Positions 45,720-55,647 are shown, numbered from the stretch's first letter. The stretch is 64,000 nt of DNA from an uncultured Flavobacteriales bacterium (GCA_905479915.1 CAJQOH010000007.1:1-64000); one strand, 5' to 3'. Notes: generated from the letters alone by a model not told the origin. Made by a program: numbers and translations.

Positions 45720-45783
45720 ATCAAATAGTAAAAAGTAAAAAGTGGAGAGTTTTTAAAGTAAATAATTACCTCTTAATCCTTTC

Positions 45784-45812
45784 AACTTTAAACTTGATAA
45801 ACTTTAAACTTG
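45784..45812. repeat. 13-bp direct repeat between folB and glnS
   Basis: AACTTTAAACTTG twice, 16 bases apart (45784 and 45800). A similar CTTTAAACTTTAAACT run precedes recQ near 32280-32295. Part of a 98-bp intergenic stretch without a gene; no function assigned. Confidence 0.5.
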
Positions 45813-45817
45813 TTAAC

Positions 45818-47503
45818 TTACTTTTTCTTAGCCCAAAAATCTTTCAATGTAGCTGTTCTATTAAAAATTAAATGATCTGATGTTGAATCATTATCAACAC
45901 AGAAATAACCTAAACGCTGAAACTGGTAACGCTCATGTGGTTTTGCATCTTTAAGTGCCAATTCTATTTTACAGCCTTTTAATATTGAAAGTGATTCCTT
46001 ATTAATAAACTCTTTAAAATCTTTTTCTTTATCTCCATCTGGATTCTCAACTGTAAACAATCGATCATAAGCATTTACTTGAGCAGTAACATTATGCGAA
46101 GCAGAAACCCAATGTAACGTTCCTTTTACTTTACGTTTACTTTCTTCAGATCCACTACCACTCTTACTTTTTGGATCGTAAGTACATTTTACCTCAACAA
46201 CATTCCCATCAGCATCTTTAACAGCTTCTACTCCATTAATAATATAACCATGCTTTAACCTTACTTCTTTTCCTACTCCTAATTTAAAAACCTTTTTAGG
46301 ACACTCCTCTAAGAAATCACCTCTTTCAATGTATATCTCTTGTGAAAATATCATTTCTCGTTGACCAGCATTTTCATCTTCAGGATTGTTATCTGCCATA
46401 ACAACTTCTGTTTCTCCTTCAGGGTAATTGGTAATTACCAATTTTAAAGGATCTAACACCGCCATTATTCTATTGGTAGTCTTATTCAAATCTGTACGAA
46501 TACAAGATTCTAACAAAGCAACATCAATCATCTGTTCTCTCTTAGAAACGCCAACAGTATCAATAAAGTTTCTGATAGATTTAGGGGTATAACCTCTTCG
46601 TCTTAAACCAGAAATAGTAGGCATCCTAGGATCGTCCCAACCGTTAACTAAATTTTCTTCCACCAACTGCATCAACTTTCGTTTACTCATTACAGTATAG
46701 TTTAAATTTAATCGAGAAAACTCCCTTTGCTTAGGCCTCAATTTTTCATCATGCACCTGATCTAAAAACCAATCATACAATTCTCTATGCGGTTTAAACT
46801 CCAATGAACATAGCGAGTGAGAAATTTGTTCTACATAGTCTGATTCTCCATGAGTCCAATCATACATAGGATAGATACACCAATCACTACCTGTTCTATG
46901 GTGAGGTTTATGCATAACTCTATACATTATTGGGTCTCTCATCAACATATTGGTATGAGTCATATCAATTTTAGCTCTTAATATATGCTCACCCTCTTTA
47001 AATTCTCCTTGCTTCATTCTATTAAACAAGTCTAAATTTTCTTCTACACTTCTATCTCTAAAAGGACCATTAACACCTGGTTTTGTTGGAGTCCCTTTTT
47101 GTGTAGCCATATCCTCAGAAGATTGAGAATCAACATAGGCTTTTCCATTTTGAATCAACAATACTGCCCAATCATATAGTTGTTGGAAATAGTCTGAAGA
47201 ATAGCATTCTGCATCCCATTGATAACCTAACCAGTTTACATCATACTTAATTGCATCTACATACTCTTGTTCTTCTTTTGATGGATTGGTATCATCAAAC
47301 CTCAAATTAACAGGAGAGTTATACCTTTCTCCTAAACCAAAATTTAAACAGATTGCTTTTGCATGACCAATATGTAAATACCCATTTGGTTCTGGCGGAA
47401 ATCTAAACTTTAAGCTATCAGATGAATAGCCTTCTTTTAAATCTTCTTCTACTATTTGCTCAATAAAATTGAGTGATTTTTTTTCTTCTTCCACGTTATC
47501 CAT
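45818..47503 (-). CDS. glnS: glutaminyl-tRNA synthetase
   Basis: 561 aa. Class I core: FRFPPEPNGYLHIGHAKAICLNFG (HIGH), RFDDTNPSKEEQEYVDAI, VMSKRKLMQLVEE (KMSKS-like), DDPRMPTISGLRRRGY, and a C-terminal two-barrel anticodon-binding domain (RLKHGYIINGVEAVKD; YQFQRLGYFCVDNDS). Known: charges tRNA-Gln directly, so the indirect GatCAB route may be dispensable for Gln here. Its ATG overlaps the gltX stop (TAATG), tying the two related synthetases together. Confidence 0.97.
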   Translation of the reverse strand: MDNVEEEKKSLNFIEQIVEEDLKEGYSSDSLKFRFPPEPNGYLHIGHAKAICLNFGLGERYNSPVNLRFDDTNPSKEEQEYVDAIKYDVNWLGYQWDAECYSSDYFQQLYDWAVLLIQNGKAYVDSQSSEDMATQKGTPTKPGVNGPFRDRSVEENLDLFNRMKQGEFKEGEHILRAKIDMTHTNMLMRDPIMYRVMHKPHHRTGSDWCIYPMYDWTHGESDYVEQISHSLCSLEFKPHRELYDWFLDQVHDEKLRPKQREFSRLNLNYTVMSKRKLMQLVEENLVNGWDDPRMPTISGLRRRGYTPKSIRNFIDTVGVSKREQMIDVALLESCIRTDLNKTTNRIMAVLDPLKLVITNYPEGETEVVMADNNPEDENAGQREMIFSQEIYIERGDFLEECPKKVFKLGVGKEVRLKHGYIINGVEAVKDADGNVVEVKCTYDPKSKSGSGSEESKRKVKGTLHWVSASHNVTAQVNAYDRLFTVENPDGDKEKDFKEFINKESLSILKGCKIELALKDAKPHERYQFQRLGYFCVDNDSTSDHLIFNRTATLKDFWAKKK

Positions 47504-49032
47504 TAGGCTACTTCTTCTTTTTTAATGTTTTGTATTCCTGCATTCAACCTTGCAATTGATTCTTCTTTCCCTATTAATTCCATAATATCGAATAATGATG
47601 GACCGCCACCTTCTCCTGTAATTGATAATCTAATCGCAATCATAGGTTTTCCAAAACCTAACTCTTTTTCTTCAACAAAAATTTTAAAAGCAGTTTCTAA
47701 TGCTTCACTCTTAAACTCAGTTGCAGAAAAAACAGCAATTAATTGCTCTACTATTTGAGCTGAATCATCTTTCCATTTTTTCTTTACCATTTTGGCATCA
47801 TAACTTGTAGGTGCTTCAAAAAAGTAGTTCCCTTTTTCTAAAATCTCATTTACAAATGACACCCTTTCTTTCATCAAACCACAAACTGCAACTAATTTAT
47901 CATCAGCTATATCTCCTGCTAAAGGTTTTATAATTTGAGCCAATTCCTCGTTAGATTTTGCTCTTAAATATTGCTCATTGAACCACTTAGTTTTATCAGG
48001 GTCGAACTTCGCTCCTGACTTACCAACACGCTCTAAAGAAAATTCTTGAATCAATTCTTCTAAAGAAAATAATTCTTCTTCTGTTCCTGGATTCCACCCT
48101 AAAAATGCCAACATGTTAATGTGTGCTTCAGAAAAGTATCCACTTTCTCTATATCCAGAAGCAATATCTCCTTCTGGAGATTTCCATTCGATTGGAAAAA
48201 CAGGAAAACCTCCTGCATCACCATCTCTTTTGCTCAACTTCCCATTTCCTGTAGGCTTCAAAATTAAAGGCAAATGAGCAAACTCTGGCATGTCGTTTTC
48301 CCAACCTAAATATTGATACAATAAAACATGTAAAGGTCCAGATGGCAACCATTCTTCACCTCTAATTACGTGACTAATTTTCATCAAATAATCATCAACC
48401 ACATTTGCCATGTGATAGGTTGGCATTCCATCAGATTTAAACAATACTTTATCATCTAAATTTGAAGAATCTACTTCAACATAACCCCTTATAATATCTT
48501 TAAAGCTAACTTTTTCATTTGGCTGTATTTTAATACGAACAACAAAAGGTTCTCCTGCCTCAATTTTATTTTGAACTTCTTCTGAAGACAACGTCAATGA
48601 GTTTTTCATTGTCATTCTGGAAGCTGAATCATATTGTTGAGAATGACCTTCAGCTGCTTTTAAACGCTCTCGCATTGCATCTAATTCTTCTGGTGTATCA
48701 AAAGCATAATACGCTTTTCCAGCATCTAACAACTGATCTACATACTTTTTGTACGTTCCTTCAGCTTTCCTCTCTGATTGTCGGTAAGGACCAAAATCAC
48801 CACCAACACCAACTCCTTCAGTAGGAGTTATTCCACACCACTTTAAAGCTTCTAAAATATAATCTTCAGCACCTTTAACATATCGTGTTTGATCAGTATC
48901 TTCAACACGTAATAAAAAATCTCCGCCATTTTTCTTTGCGAATAAATAATTATACAATGCTGTTCGTACTCCACCGATATGTAATGGCCCTGTTGGACTT
49001 GGTGCAAATCTTACTCTTACTTTTTTCTCCAT
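47503..49032 (-). CDS. gltX: glutamyl-tRNA synthetase
   Basis: 509 aa. VRVRFAPSPTGPLHIGGVRTALYNYLFAKK (HIGH-type), RVEDTDQTRYV, HLPLILKPTGNGKLSKRDGDAGG (KLSKR), and a helical C-terminal anticodon-binding region. Known: discriminating or non-discriminating form is not decidable by eye, but the presence of glnS suggests a discriminating enzyme. First gene of gltX-glnS, with a -7 box at 49115-49122 and an ~80-base leader. Confidence 0.96.
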   Translation of the reverse strand: MEKKVRVRFAPSPTGPLHIGGVRTALYNYLFAKKNGGDFLLRVEDTDQTRYVKGAEDYILEALKWCGITPTEGVGVGGDFGPYRQSERKAEGTYKKYVDQLLDAGKAYYAFDTPEELDAMRERLKAAEGHSQQYDSASRMTMKNSLTLSSEEVQNKIEAGEPFVVRIKIQPNEKVSFKDIIRGYVEVDSSNLDDKVLFKSDGMPTYHMANVVDDYLMKISHVIRGEEWLPSGPLHVLLYQYLGWENDMPEFAHLPLILKPTGNGKLSKRDGDAGGFPVFPIEWKSPEGDIASGYRESGYFSEAHINMLAFLGWNPGTEEELFSLEELIQEFSLERVGKSGAKFDPDKTKWFNEQYLRAKSNEELAQIIKPLAGDIADDKLVAVCGLMKERVSFVNEILEKGNYFFEAPTSYDAKMVKKKWKDDSAQIVEQLIAVFSATEFKSEALETAFKIFVEEKELGFGKPMIAIRLSITGEGGGPSLFDIMELIGKEESIARLNAGIQNIKKEEVA

Positions 49033-49114
49033 CTATGTTTCTTTAGATCCCGTTTCTCAACAGAATTAGTTCAATTTGCTATATCAAGATATAGAATTTC
49101 ACTTAATTAGTTTG

Positions 49115-49122
49115 CAAAGGTA
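49115..49122 (-). promoter_or_regulatory. -7 box for gltX
   Basis: Minus strand TACCTTTG, an exact TAnnTTTG match, ~80 bases before gltX. The leader contains a small hairpin CTATATC-TT-GATATAG (49079-49094). Confidence 0.4.
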
Positions 49123-49140
49123 ATTTATTCAAAGCCAAAA

Positions 49141-49174
49141 AAAAAGCTTCTTAGATTTCTCTAAGAAGCTTTTT
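49141..49174 (-). terminator. intrinsic terminator of the PKD/T9SS gene
   Basis: Perfect 15-bp stem AAAAAGCTTCTTAGA/TCTAAGAAGCTTTTT with a 4-base loop and a T-run in either direction; 17 bases past the stop. Confidence 0.92.
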
Positions 49175-49191
49175 AAATATAATCTATTCAA

Positions 49192-50640
49192 CTATTTCTT
49201 TACTGCTATTCTTTCAGTAAAAACGCGTTCTCCTTTATGTTCAATAGAGACAAAATATATTCCCGATTCCATTTCTTCTGTTGATATCTTGATTTTGTCT
49301 TGATTTTCAACTGCAACAGCTTTTATTTTTTGACCAACTACATCTGTTATGATAACTTCACTTCCATAATAATTATTAGGAACAGTTACATTAAAATACT
49401 TAGTTGCTGGAACAGGATAAATGTTCACATAATTTGCTGCATCAAAATCATCAATACTAGTAACAAAAGAAATTACTTGACAAACAGTATCCATACCACA
49501 ACCTGCAGAATCCGTAACAGTTAAACATACGGTATAATTACCAGCAGAAGCATAGGTATGAGAAGGTGATTCTAAACTTGCTGAATAACCATCTCCAAAA
49601 TCCCAAGAATAAATATTTCCTGCTATTGATGTATTCGTAAACTGATACGCTCCTCCCCCCATGTGTGCAATTGTAAAAGATGCAATTGTGGTGTCATTCA
49701 CTAAAACTACCCTACTTGCAGTATCAACACAATTACCTGTATGTCCATATCTAGTAGAAATTAATTGTGAAGTGTATGAAGCTGCTGATCCATAAGTGTG
49801 TCTATAAGGGGTTAAATATGGATCTACACTAGTTGCATCTCCTAAGTCTAATGAAAAACTATCTGAAGCTGTATAAAACATTGAATCTGTATAAGCAGTT
49901 GTAGTATTTGTAAAAAGTACAGAATCTCCTAAGCAAATAGTATCTGAATCTACAGTATATGACCCTGTATACGATTCTTCGAAAATTGGCGACAATAACA
50001 TATCAGAATCCCAAGCACCAGACCAGTCTGTTAAACAATTGTACCAAGTTCCTGCATAATGAGCCCAAGATAAACTTTCTCCTAGACCGTCAGAATAACC
50101 ATTAAATCCATAATAAGGAAGTGTAGAAGGTAATTCTGACGAATCAAGTTCTAACACAAGAACAAAAGAATCTGTTACTGCAACAGGAGTAGAAAACATT
50201 AAAGGTTGATCCCTAAAGGCAGCATCTATAACATCAACAGTATCTCGATGTAGTAATATATTTGGTGCATTTGGGTAACTCGCATTTATATTAAAAAGAG
50301 AGTAAACACTCGCCACCAAACGTATTGAGTCTAAACCTTCATTATTATCTAAATCTATTAAAACATAAGCATTCATCCCATGAATTGTTCCTGAACCAGA
50401 ATAATGATACGCTTGAGAATATGCAGAAACACCATGAACAGACATTGTATCTAGTTCAACCATGTTAGTCAACTTTGATGCTGGGTAGCGAACTGTATCA
50501 ATACATGATGCTGTTTTAAAACTACTTTTAGCCTGAAGATATGGGACACTTACAGATGCCCTCTGAGACATATTTCCTTGTCCATTAACCGTTAACAATC
50601 CAATAAAAATTGCTAAAATAAGAGAGTATGTTTTTTTCAT
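49192..50640 (-). CDS. secreted PKD-domain protein with T9SS sorting domain
   Basis: 482 aa. Signal peptide (SLILAIFIGLLTVNGQ), an N-terminal ~200-residue domain with no family call, then PKD-like domains: a first degenerate one (GDSVLFTNTTTAYTDSM...LDLGDATSVDPY) and a clear one at about 315-395 (YQFTNTSIAGNIYSWDFGDGYSASLESPSHTYASAGNYTVCLTVTD). The last ~75 residues are a T9SS type A tail (NIYPVPATKYFNVTVP, ITDVVGQKIK, ESGIYFVSIEHKGE, ERIAVKK). Known: PKD domains in such proteins bind other proteins or polysaccharides. Inferred: surface protein exported by T9SS. Confidence 0.87.
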   Translation of the reverse strand: MKKTYSLILAIFIGLLTVNGQGNMSQRASVSVPYLQAKSSFKTASCIDTVRYPASKLTNMVELDTMSVHGVSAYSQAYHYSGSGTIHGMNAYVLIDLDNNEGLDSIRLVASVYSLFNINASYPNAPNILLHRDTVDVIDAAFRDQPLMFSTPVAVTDSFVLVLELDSSELPSTLPYYGFNGYSDGLGESLSWAHYAGTWYNCLTDWSGAWDSDMLLSPIFEESYTGSYTVDSDTICLGDSVLFTNTTTAYTDSMFYTASDSFSLDLGDATSVDPYLTPYRHTYGSAASYTSQLISTRYGHTGNCVDTASRVVLVNDTTIASFTIAHMGGGAYQFTNTSIAGNIYSWDFGDGYSASLESPSHTYASAGNYTVCLTVTDSAGCGMDTVCQVISFVTSIDDFDAANYVNIYPVPATKYFNVTVPNNYYGSEVIITDVVGQKIKAVAVENQDKIKISTEEMESGIYFVSIEHKGERVFTERIAVKK

Positions 50641-50708
50641 ATAAATTATGTTTTAGTTATAAAAGTATGATACGTTTAAAGGTTAAAAAAAGTTGCAATA
50701 ATATTTTC

Positions 50709-51350
50709 TTATTCTATTATCGACTCTTCTGTTTCTTCTTTTGGAAAAAACTGTTTATTCATCAGAAATACAAGCCCTATCCCACAAGAAATGGATACAT
50801 CAGCTATATTAAATACGGGTCTAAAAAACATGAAATATTCTCCACCCCATACTGGAACCCAATCTGGAAAAGTACCATCAATTAAAGGAAACCACAACAT
50901 ATCTACAACTCTTCCATGTAAAAACGGAGCATATCCTCCTTCATCGGGCATAAACGTTGCTATCTGATTAAAACTCTCATTAAAGATCATTCCATAAATA
51001 CCACTATCAATCATGTTGCCTATTGCTCCAGCAAAAATAAGGGCAGAACTTATTTGTAGTCCTTTATGTGCATCTTTTGGTAAATATTTAAATATATAGA
51101 TCCCTCCAGCAATTATAGCCACAATTCGAAATAAACTCAATGCCAATTTACCCCAATCTCCTCCGAGCTCCATACCGAAAGCCATCCCGTTGTTTTCTAT
51201 AAAATGGATATAAAACCAATTCCCAAATACAGGAAACTCTTGACTTAAATACATATTTGTTTTTACCCAAAGTTTTGACCATTGATCTGCCGTTAACACT
51301 AAAAGTGTTACAACAATTGGTTTAGAAAGAATTGATAAAAACTTGTTCAT
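50709..51350 (-). CDS. lspA: lipoprotein signal peptidase II
   Basis: 213 aa, somewhat longer than the usual ~160-170, with an inserted loop (YGMIFNESFNQIATFMPDEGGYAPFLHG) between the two catalytic Asp regions, as found in Bacteroidota. Conserved: TADQWSKLWVK, ENNGMAFGM, GAIGNMIDS (first Asp) and GRVVDMLWFP (second Asp); FNIADVSISCGIGLV at the end. Known: aspartic protease that cleaves diacylated prolipoproteins, several of which are encoded here (10654, 20972, 35048). Four membrane helices. Confidence 0.95.
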   Translation of the reverse strand: MNKFLSILSKPIVVTLLVLTADQWSKLWVKTNMYLSQEFPVFGNWFYIHFIENNGMAFGMELGGDWGKLALSLFRIVAIIAGGIYIFKYLPKDAHKGLQISSALIFAGAIGNMIDSGIYGMIFNESFNQIATFMPDEGGYAPFLHGRVVDMLWFPLIDGTFPDWVPVWGGEYFMFFRPVFNIADVSISCGIGLVFLMNKQFFPKEETEESIIE

Positions 51351-51366
51351 TTAATATTGTCCTAAA

Positions 51367-51408
51367 TTAAAAATTGGAGACTAAATTCATATAATCTCCA
51401 ATTCTTAA
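51367..51408 (-). terminator. terminator after the TraR/DksA-like gene
   Basis: AATTGGAGA/TCTCCAATT, extendable with TTAA/TTAA past one mismatch, followed on the minus strand by TTTTTAATTT. Separates the ileS-dksA unit from lspA. Confidence 0.6.
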
Positions 51409-51429
51409 TTAACTTTTATTTTTTTAAGA

Positions 51430-51804
51430 TTAGCTCTGAGCTTGTTTAGCTTCAATACTAAGCGTTGCATGAGGAACAGCCATTAACCTTTCTTTCTGGA
51501 TTAATTTACCTGTAACTCTACAAACTCCGTAAGACTTATTTGAAATTCTAATCAATGCATTTTCTAAATGCTTTAAAAACTTTTCTTGTCTTCCTGCCAA
51601 TTGAGCTACCTCTTCTCTAGAAAGCGTTGCTGCTCCTTCTTCCATCATTTTGAATGAATGAGCAGTATCATCAGTTCCATTATCATCTGCATGAGACAAT
51701 GATCCTCTTAGTCCGTCTAAATCTTTTTGTGCAACTTCAATTTTTGCATCAATTACAGCTTTAAATTCTGCTAAATCTTTATCTGAATATCTTATGTCTG
51801 CCAT
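51430..51804 (-). CDS. TraR/DksA-family protein with reduced zinc finger
   Basis: 124 aa. N-terminal coiled-coil region (LAEFKAVIDAKIEVAQKDLDGLRGSL...MMEEGAATLSREEVAQLAGRQEKFLKHLENALIRI) and a DksA-type C-terminal fold YGVCRVTGKLIQKERLMAVPHATLSIE. Only one of the four zinc Cys remains (C in GVC; the others read T, P, A), typical for Bacteroidota members. Known: DksA-like proteins bind RNA polymerase through the secondary channel; whether this one does is inference. It begins 10 bases after ileS and is probably co-transcribed. Confidence 0.85.
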   Translation of the reverse strand: MADIRYSDKDLAEFKAVIDAKIEVAQKDLDGLRGSLSHADDNGTDDTAHSFKMMEEGAATLSREEVAQLAGRQEKFLKHLENALIRISNKSYGVCRVTGKLIQKERLMAVPHATLSIEAKQAQS

Positions 51805-51814
51805 TTTGTATTAT

Positions 51815-54800
51815 TTAATTCAATTTTTCTATTGAGATTACAGTACTTACATTGTCATCTAGTTCTACTGCAATTCCATTATTTTGTTTCATTTCGTCAA
51901 CTAAATCAAGTTCTCCTGCTAAAGTTTCAGAGCAAATATAATTTTTATTTTTATTAATTGCTTGATTTATTTCGTTGTGTTTTAAGATTTTAAGGTGAAT
52001 TTTATCCGTCACCTCTAAACCGCTTTCTTTCCTTAAGTTTTGGATACGATTTACAAATTCTCTAGCCATTCCTTCCTCTTTTAAATCATCCGATAGCACA
52101 ACATCTAAAGCAACAGTAATTCCTCCCTCAGATTGCAATAACCATCCTGGAATATCTTGAGTAGAAATTTCTACATCACTCAACTCCAACACAACATTTT
52201 GATCTTCAACAGCAAATGTTTTGGATCCATTACTTTCTAATTCAGCAATTTCATCAGCTCCAAATTGATTTACAACTCCAGCAATTTGCTTCATTATCTT
52301 ACCATATTTTGGTCCTAATGTTTTAAAATTTGGTTTAATGCTTTTCACTAAAACTCCTGTAGTATCTGTTAAGTATTCTAATTCTTTAACGTTTGTTTCT
52401 GAAAGAATTAAATCTTCAACATCTTCTAACTGTCGCTTAAATTTATCATCTAAAATAGGCACCATAATTTTTTGTAATGGCTGACGAACTTTTAGGCTTT
52501 CTTTCTTTCTTAAGCTCAAGACCATAGAAGAAACTTTTTGAGCAATGGCCATTCTCTCTTCTAAATCTGTATCGATAACCGCTGTATCAGAAATTGGAAA
52601 ATCAGATAAATGAACTGAAGTTGTATTGCTATTTCCACTTACCGCTACTAAATCTGAATACAGTTGATCCATATAAAATGGAGCTATAGAAGAAGATAAC
52701 TGAGCTACCACTTCTAAACATTTGTACAATGTTTGGTAAGCAGCAATCTTGTCTTGAGAGTATTCCCCTTTCCAAAAACGTCTTCTACACAAACGAACGT
52801 ACCAATTACTCAATTCATCATTTACAAAATCTTGAATTGCTCTACCTGCTTTTGTCGGTTCTAATGCATCAAAACAATCATCAACAACGGTAATGAGAGA
52901 ATTTAATTTTGAAATGATCCAACGATCAATTTCCGGTCTTTCGCTAACAGGAACTTCATCTTCAGCATAAGTAAATCCATCTAAATTAGCATACAATGCA
53001 AAGAACCCGTAAGTGTTATACAATGTTCCAAAAAACTTACGTTGAACTTCTGTAATTCCATCTAAATCGAATTTTAAATTATCCCATGGTGATGCATTGG
53101 TTACCATATACCAACGCGTAGCATCTGCCCCATACTTTTCTAAAGTATCAAATGGATCAATTGTATTGCCTAAACGTTTAGACATTTTAACTCCATTTTT
53201 ATCCAAGACTAAACCGTTAGAAATTACATTTTTATAGGCTACAGAATCAAACACCATTGTTGCAATAGCATGCAACGTAAAAAACCAACCTCTTGTCTGA
53301 TCTACTCCCTCTGCAATAAAGTTAGCTGGAAAATATTCATTGTTATCTATAGCTTCTTTATTTTCGAAAGGGTAATGCTGTTGAGCATAAGGCATAGATC
53401 CTGAATCAAACCAAACATCAATCAAGTCTGATTCTCTTTTCATTGGTTTTCCTGAACCGGAAACCAAAATAATTTCATCAACATAATTTTTATGCAGATC
53501 AAAAGTCTTATAATTTTCTTCAGACATATCTCCAACAACAAAATCTGCCAATGGGTTTTTAGTCATTAAACCAGCAGCTATAGACTTTTCGACCTCCGCT
53601 TTTAATTGTTCTACTGAAGAAATACAAATTTCATCATCTCCTTCTTCAGTTCTCCATATTGGAATTGGTATCCCCCAATAACGTGAACGAGATAAATTCC
53701 AATCGTTTAGATTTTCTAACCAATTACCAAAACGACCTGTTCCAGTACTTTCAGGTTGCCAATTTATTGTTTTATTTAACGCTATTAATCTATCTTTTAC
53801 TGCTGTAGATTTAATAAACCACGAATCTAGTGGATAATATAATACAGGCTTATCAGTTCTCCAACAATGCGGGTAACTGTGCTCATATTTAGATACATTA
53901 AACGCTTTATTCTCTTCTTTTAATTTGATACAAAGCTGAACGTCAACAGATCTTTCTAAAGCTTCTCCTTCTGCATAATATTCATTCTTAACATACATTC
54001 CTGCAAACTCACCCATTTCTGGTCTAAATCTACCTTGCAAATCAACTAAAGGAACAGCGTTTCCGTTATCATCTAAAACTAACATAGCGGGTACTCCAGC
54101 ATCTTTTGCTACTTGAGCATCATCCTGTCCAAAAGTTGGAGCAATATGCACAATCCCTGTACCATCTTCAGTAGTTACAAAATCACCAGCTATCACTCTA
54201 AATGCTTTATCAGCATTTTCATGAGGCAAGGCATAAGGCAACAACTGCTCATATTCTACCCCTACTATTTCAGCACCTTTTTTCTCTTGAACTATAGTCC
54301 ATGGAATAATTTTATCTCCTAAAGAATAATCTTCAAACGATGCATTTTCTCCATCTGCTTTAAAGTGTTTACCAACTAAATCTTTGGCCAAAATGGCAAA
54401 CATTCTATCTCCAGTATAAGGATTAAATGTATCTACTTTAACATAATCAACTTTATTCCCAACTGCTAATGCAGTATTTGAAGGCAATGTCCAAGGTGTA
54501 GTTGTCCATGCTAAAAAATAAGAGTTTTCTGTATTTTTAATCTTAAACTGAGCTACTGCTGATGTATCTTTTACATCTTTATAACAACCTGGTTGGTTTA
54601 ATTCATGTGAACTCAAGCCAGTTCCTGCTGCTGGAGAATAAGGTTGAATTGTATACCCTTTATACATTAAGCCTTTTGCATAAAGCTGACCCAACAACCA
54701 CCAAACGGTTTCCATGTATTTATTTTCATAGGTAACATATGGATCATCCATATCTACCCAATACCCCATTTTCTGAGTTAAACTATTCCAGATATCTGTA

Positions 54801-55183
54801 TACTGCATTACTGTCTCTCTACACTCTTTGTTGTAGTCATCAACAGAAATTTTAGTTCCAATATCTTCCTTAGTAATTCCTAATTTCTTTTCTACACTCA
54901 ACTCAACGGGTAACCCATGCGTATCCCATCCAGCCTTACGCTTAACCTGAAATCCTTTTAATGTTTTATAACGACAGAAAAGATCTTTAATCGTTCTTCC
55001 CATCGCATGATGAATACCAGGCAATCCGTTTGCAGAAGGTGGTCCTTCATAAAATACAAAGGGATCTTTCCCTTCTCTAGTTGAGATACTTTTCTCAAAA
55101 ACTTTATTTGCTTCCCACTTATCTAAAACGTCTTTAGCAACGTTAGGTAAATCTAGCTTGGGGTATGTTTTATATTGGCTCAT
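51815..55183 (-). CDS. ileS: isoleucyl-tRNA synthetase (large, HHxMG type)
   Basis: 1122 aa from the ATG at 55183; the track start two codons earlier is TTG. Class I: GPPSANGLPGIHHAMGRTIKDLFCRY instead of the canonical HxGH spacing, editing domain (WTTTPWTLPSNTALAVG; GTGIVHIAPTFGQDDA), zinc-less C-terminal region, KNGVKMSKRLGN. Known: this HxxH-type signature marks the second, eukaryote-like IleRS class, members of which are often insensitive to mupirocin. Inferred: same here. Charges tRNA-Ile; one gene, so it is the housekeeping enzyme within this window. Confidence 0.95.
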   Translation of the reverse strand: MSQYKTYPKLDLPNVAKDVLDKWEANKVFEKSISTREGKDPFVFYEGPPSANGLPGIHHAMGRTIKDLFCRYKTLKGFQVKRKAGWDTHGLPVELSVEKKLGITKEDIGTKISVDDYNKECRETVMQYTDIWNSLTQKMGYWVDMDDPYVTYENKYMETVWWLLGQLYAKGLMYKGYTIQPYSPAAGTGLSSHELNQPGCYKDVKDTSAVAQFKIKNTENSYFLAWTTTPWTLPSNTALAVGNKVDYVKVDTFNPYTGDRMFAILAKDLVGKHFKADGENASFEDYSLGDKIIPWTIVQEKKGAEIVGVEYEQLLPYALPHENADKAFRVIAGDFVTTEDGTGIVHIAPTFGQDDAQVAKDAGVPAMLVLDDNGNAVPLVDLQGRFRPEMGEFAGMYVKNEYYAEGEALERSVDVQLCIKLKEENKAFNVSKYEHSYPHCWRTDKPVLYYPLDSWFIKSTAVKDRLIALNKTINWQPESTGTGRFGNWLENLNDWNLSRSRYWGIPIPIWRTEEGDDEICISSVEQLKAEVEKSIAAGLMTKNPLADFVVGDMSEENYKTFDLHKNYVDEIILVSGSGKPMKRESDLIDVWFDSGSMPYAQQHYPFENKEAIDNNEYFPANFIAEGVDQTRGWFFTLHAIATMVFDSVAYKNVISNGLVLDKNGVKMSKRLGNTIDPFDTLEKYGADATRWYMVTNASPWDNLKFDLDGITEVQRKFFGTLYNTYGFFALYANLDGFTYAEDEVPVSERPEIDRWIISKLNSLITVVDDCFDALEPTKAGRAIQDFVNDELSNWYVRLCRRRFWKGEYSQDKIAAYQTLYKCLEVVAQLSSSIAPFYMDQLYSDLVAVSGNSNTTSVHLSDFPISDTAVIDTDLEERMAIAQKVSSMVLSLRKKESLKVRQPLQKIMVPILDDKFKRQLEDVEDLILSETNVKELEYLTDTTGVLVKSIKPNFKTLGPKYGKIMKQIAGVVNQFGADEIAELESNGSKTFAVEDQNVVLELSDVEISTQDIPGWLLQSEGGITVALDVVLSDDLKEEGMAREFVNRIQNLRKESGLEVTDKIHLKILKHNEINQAINKNKNYICSETLAGELDLVDEMKQNNGIAVELDDNVSTVISIEKLN

Positions 55184-55263
55184 GTTCAATTTTAAGAAGT
55201 GCGAATTTAACGATTTAACCTTTTATTTAATTAATTTCGATAATATATTCTTGCAGATAAAAA

Positions 55264-55647
55264 GTGAAAAAAACAACCCTAAAAAACTCAACTATAGAGC
55301 AGTTATCTGCTAACCTTGTATTGGTTGTTCTAAACGACAATGCTACCATTGAAATAGAAGACATCATTGAAATTAAAGCAGCAAATAAAAAAATTACGAA
55401 TGGAGAAAATTATGGGGTTATTATAGATAGTGGTAACTACACCTCAATTAGTAATGAGGCAAGAAGTTTAACAGCAAGCAAAGAGATGGAAGGTAAAAGA
55501 ATTGCCATGTCCGTTATAATTAACAACTTATCTCAACGGCTGCTTGTCAACTTTTTTCTAAAGATTAATAAGCCTTTGGTTCCTACCAAATCATTCTCCA
55601 ACCTGAAAGAAGCTAGAGAATGGATAGAAACTGTTATTAATCAATAA
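55264..55647 (+). CDS. hypothetical protein, 127 aa (STAS-like pattern)
   Basis: GTG start, soluble. Alternating strand-helix layout (LVLVVLNDNATIEIEDIIEIKAANKKI, ENYGVIIDSGNYTSISNEARSLTAS, KRIAMSVIINNLSQRLLVNFFLKI) and an end with KSFSNLKEAREWIETVI suggest an alpha/beta fold of STAS/DUF7793 style; family assignment is tentative. Bacteroidota genomes often carry such proteins in several copies. Its 3' end overlaps ridA tail-to-tail by 11 bases. Possible distant relation to the 80-aa ORF at 4164. Confidence 0.7.
   Translation: MKKTTLKNSTIEQLSANLVLVVLNDNATIEIEDIIEIKAANKKITNGENYGVIIDSGNYTSISNEARSLTASKEMEGKRIAMSVIINNLSQRLLVNFFLKINKPLVPTKSFSNLKEAREWIETVINQ

Noticed and set aside
51430-51804. TraR/DksA protein considered truncated or broken
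   Set aside because: Loss of zinc cysteines matches other Bacteroidota members; the frame and length are normal.
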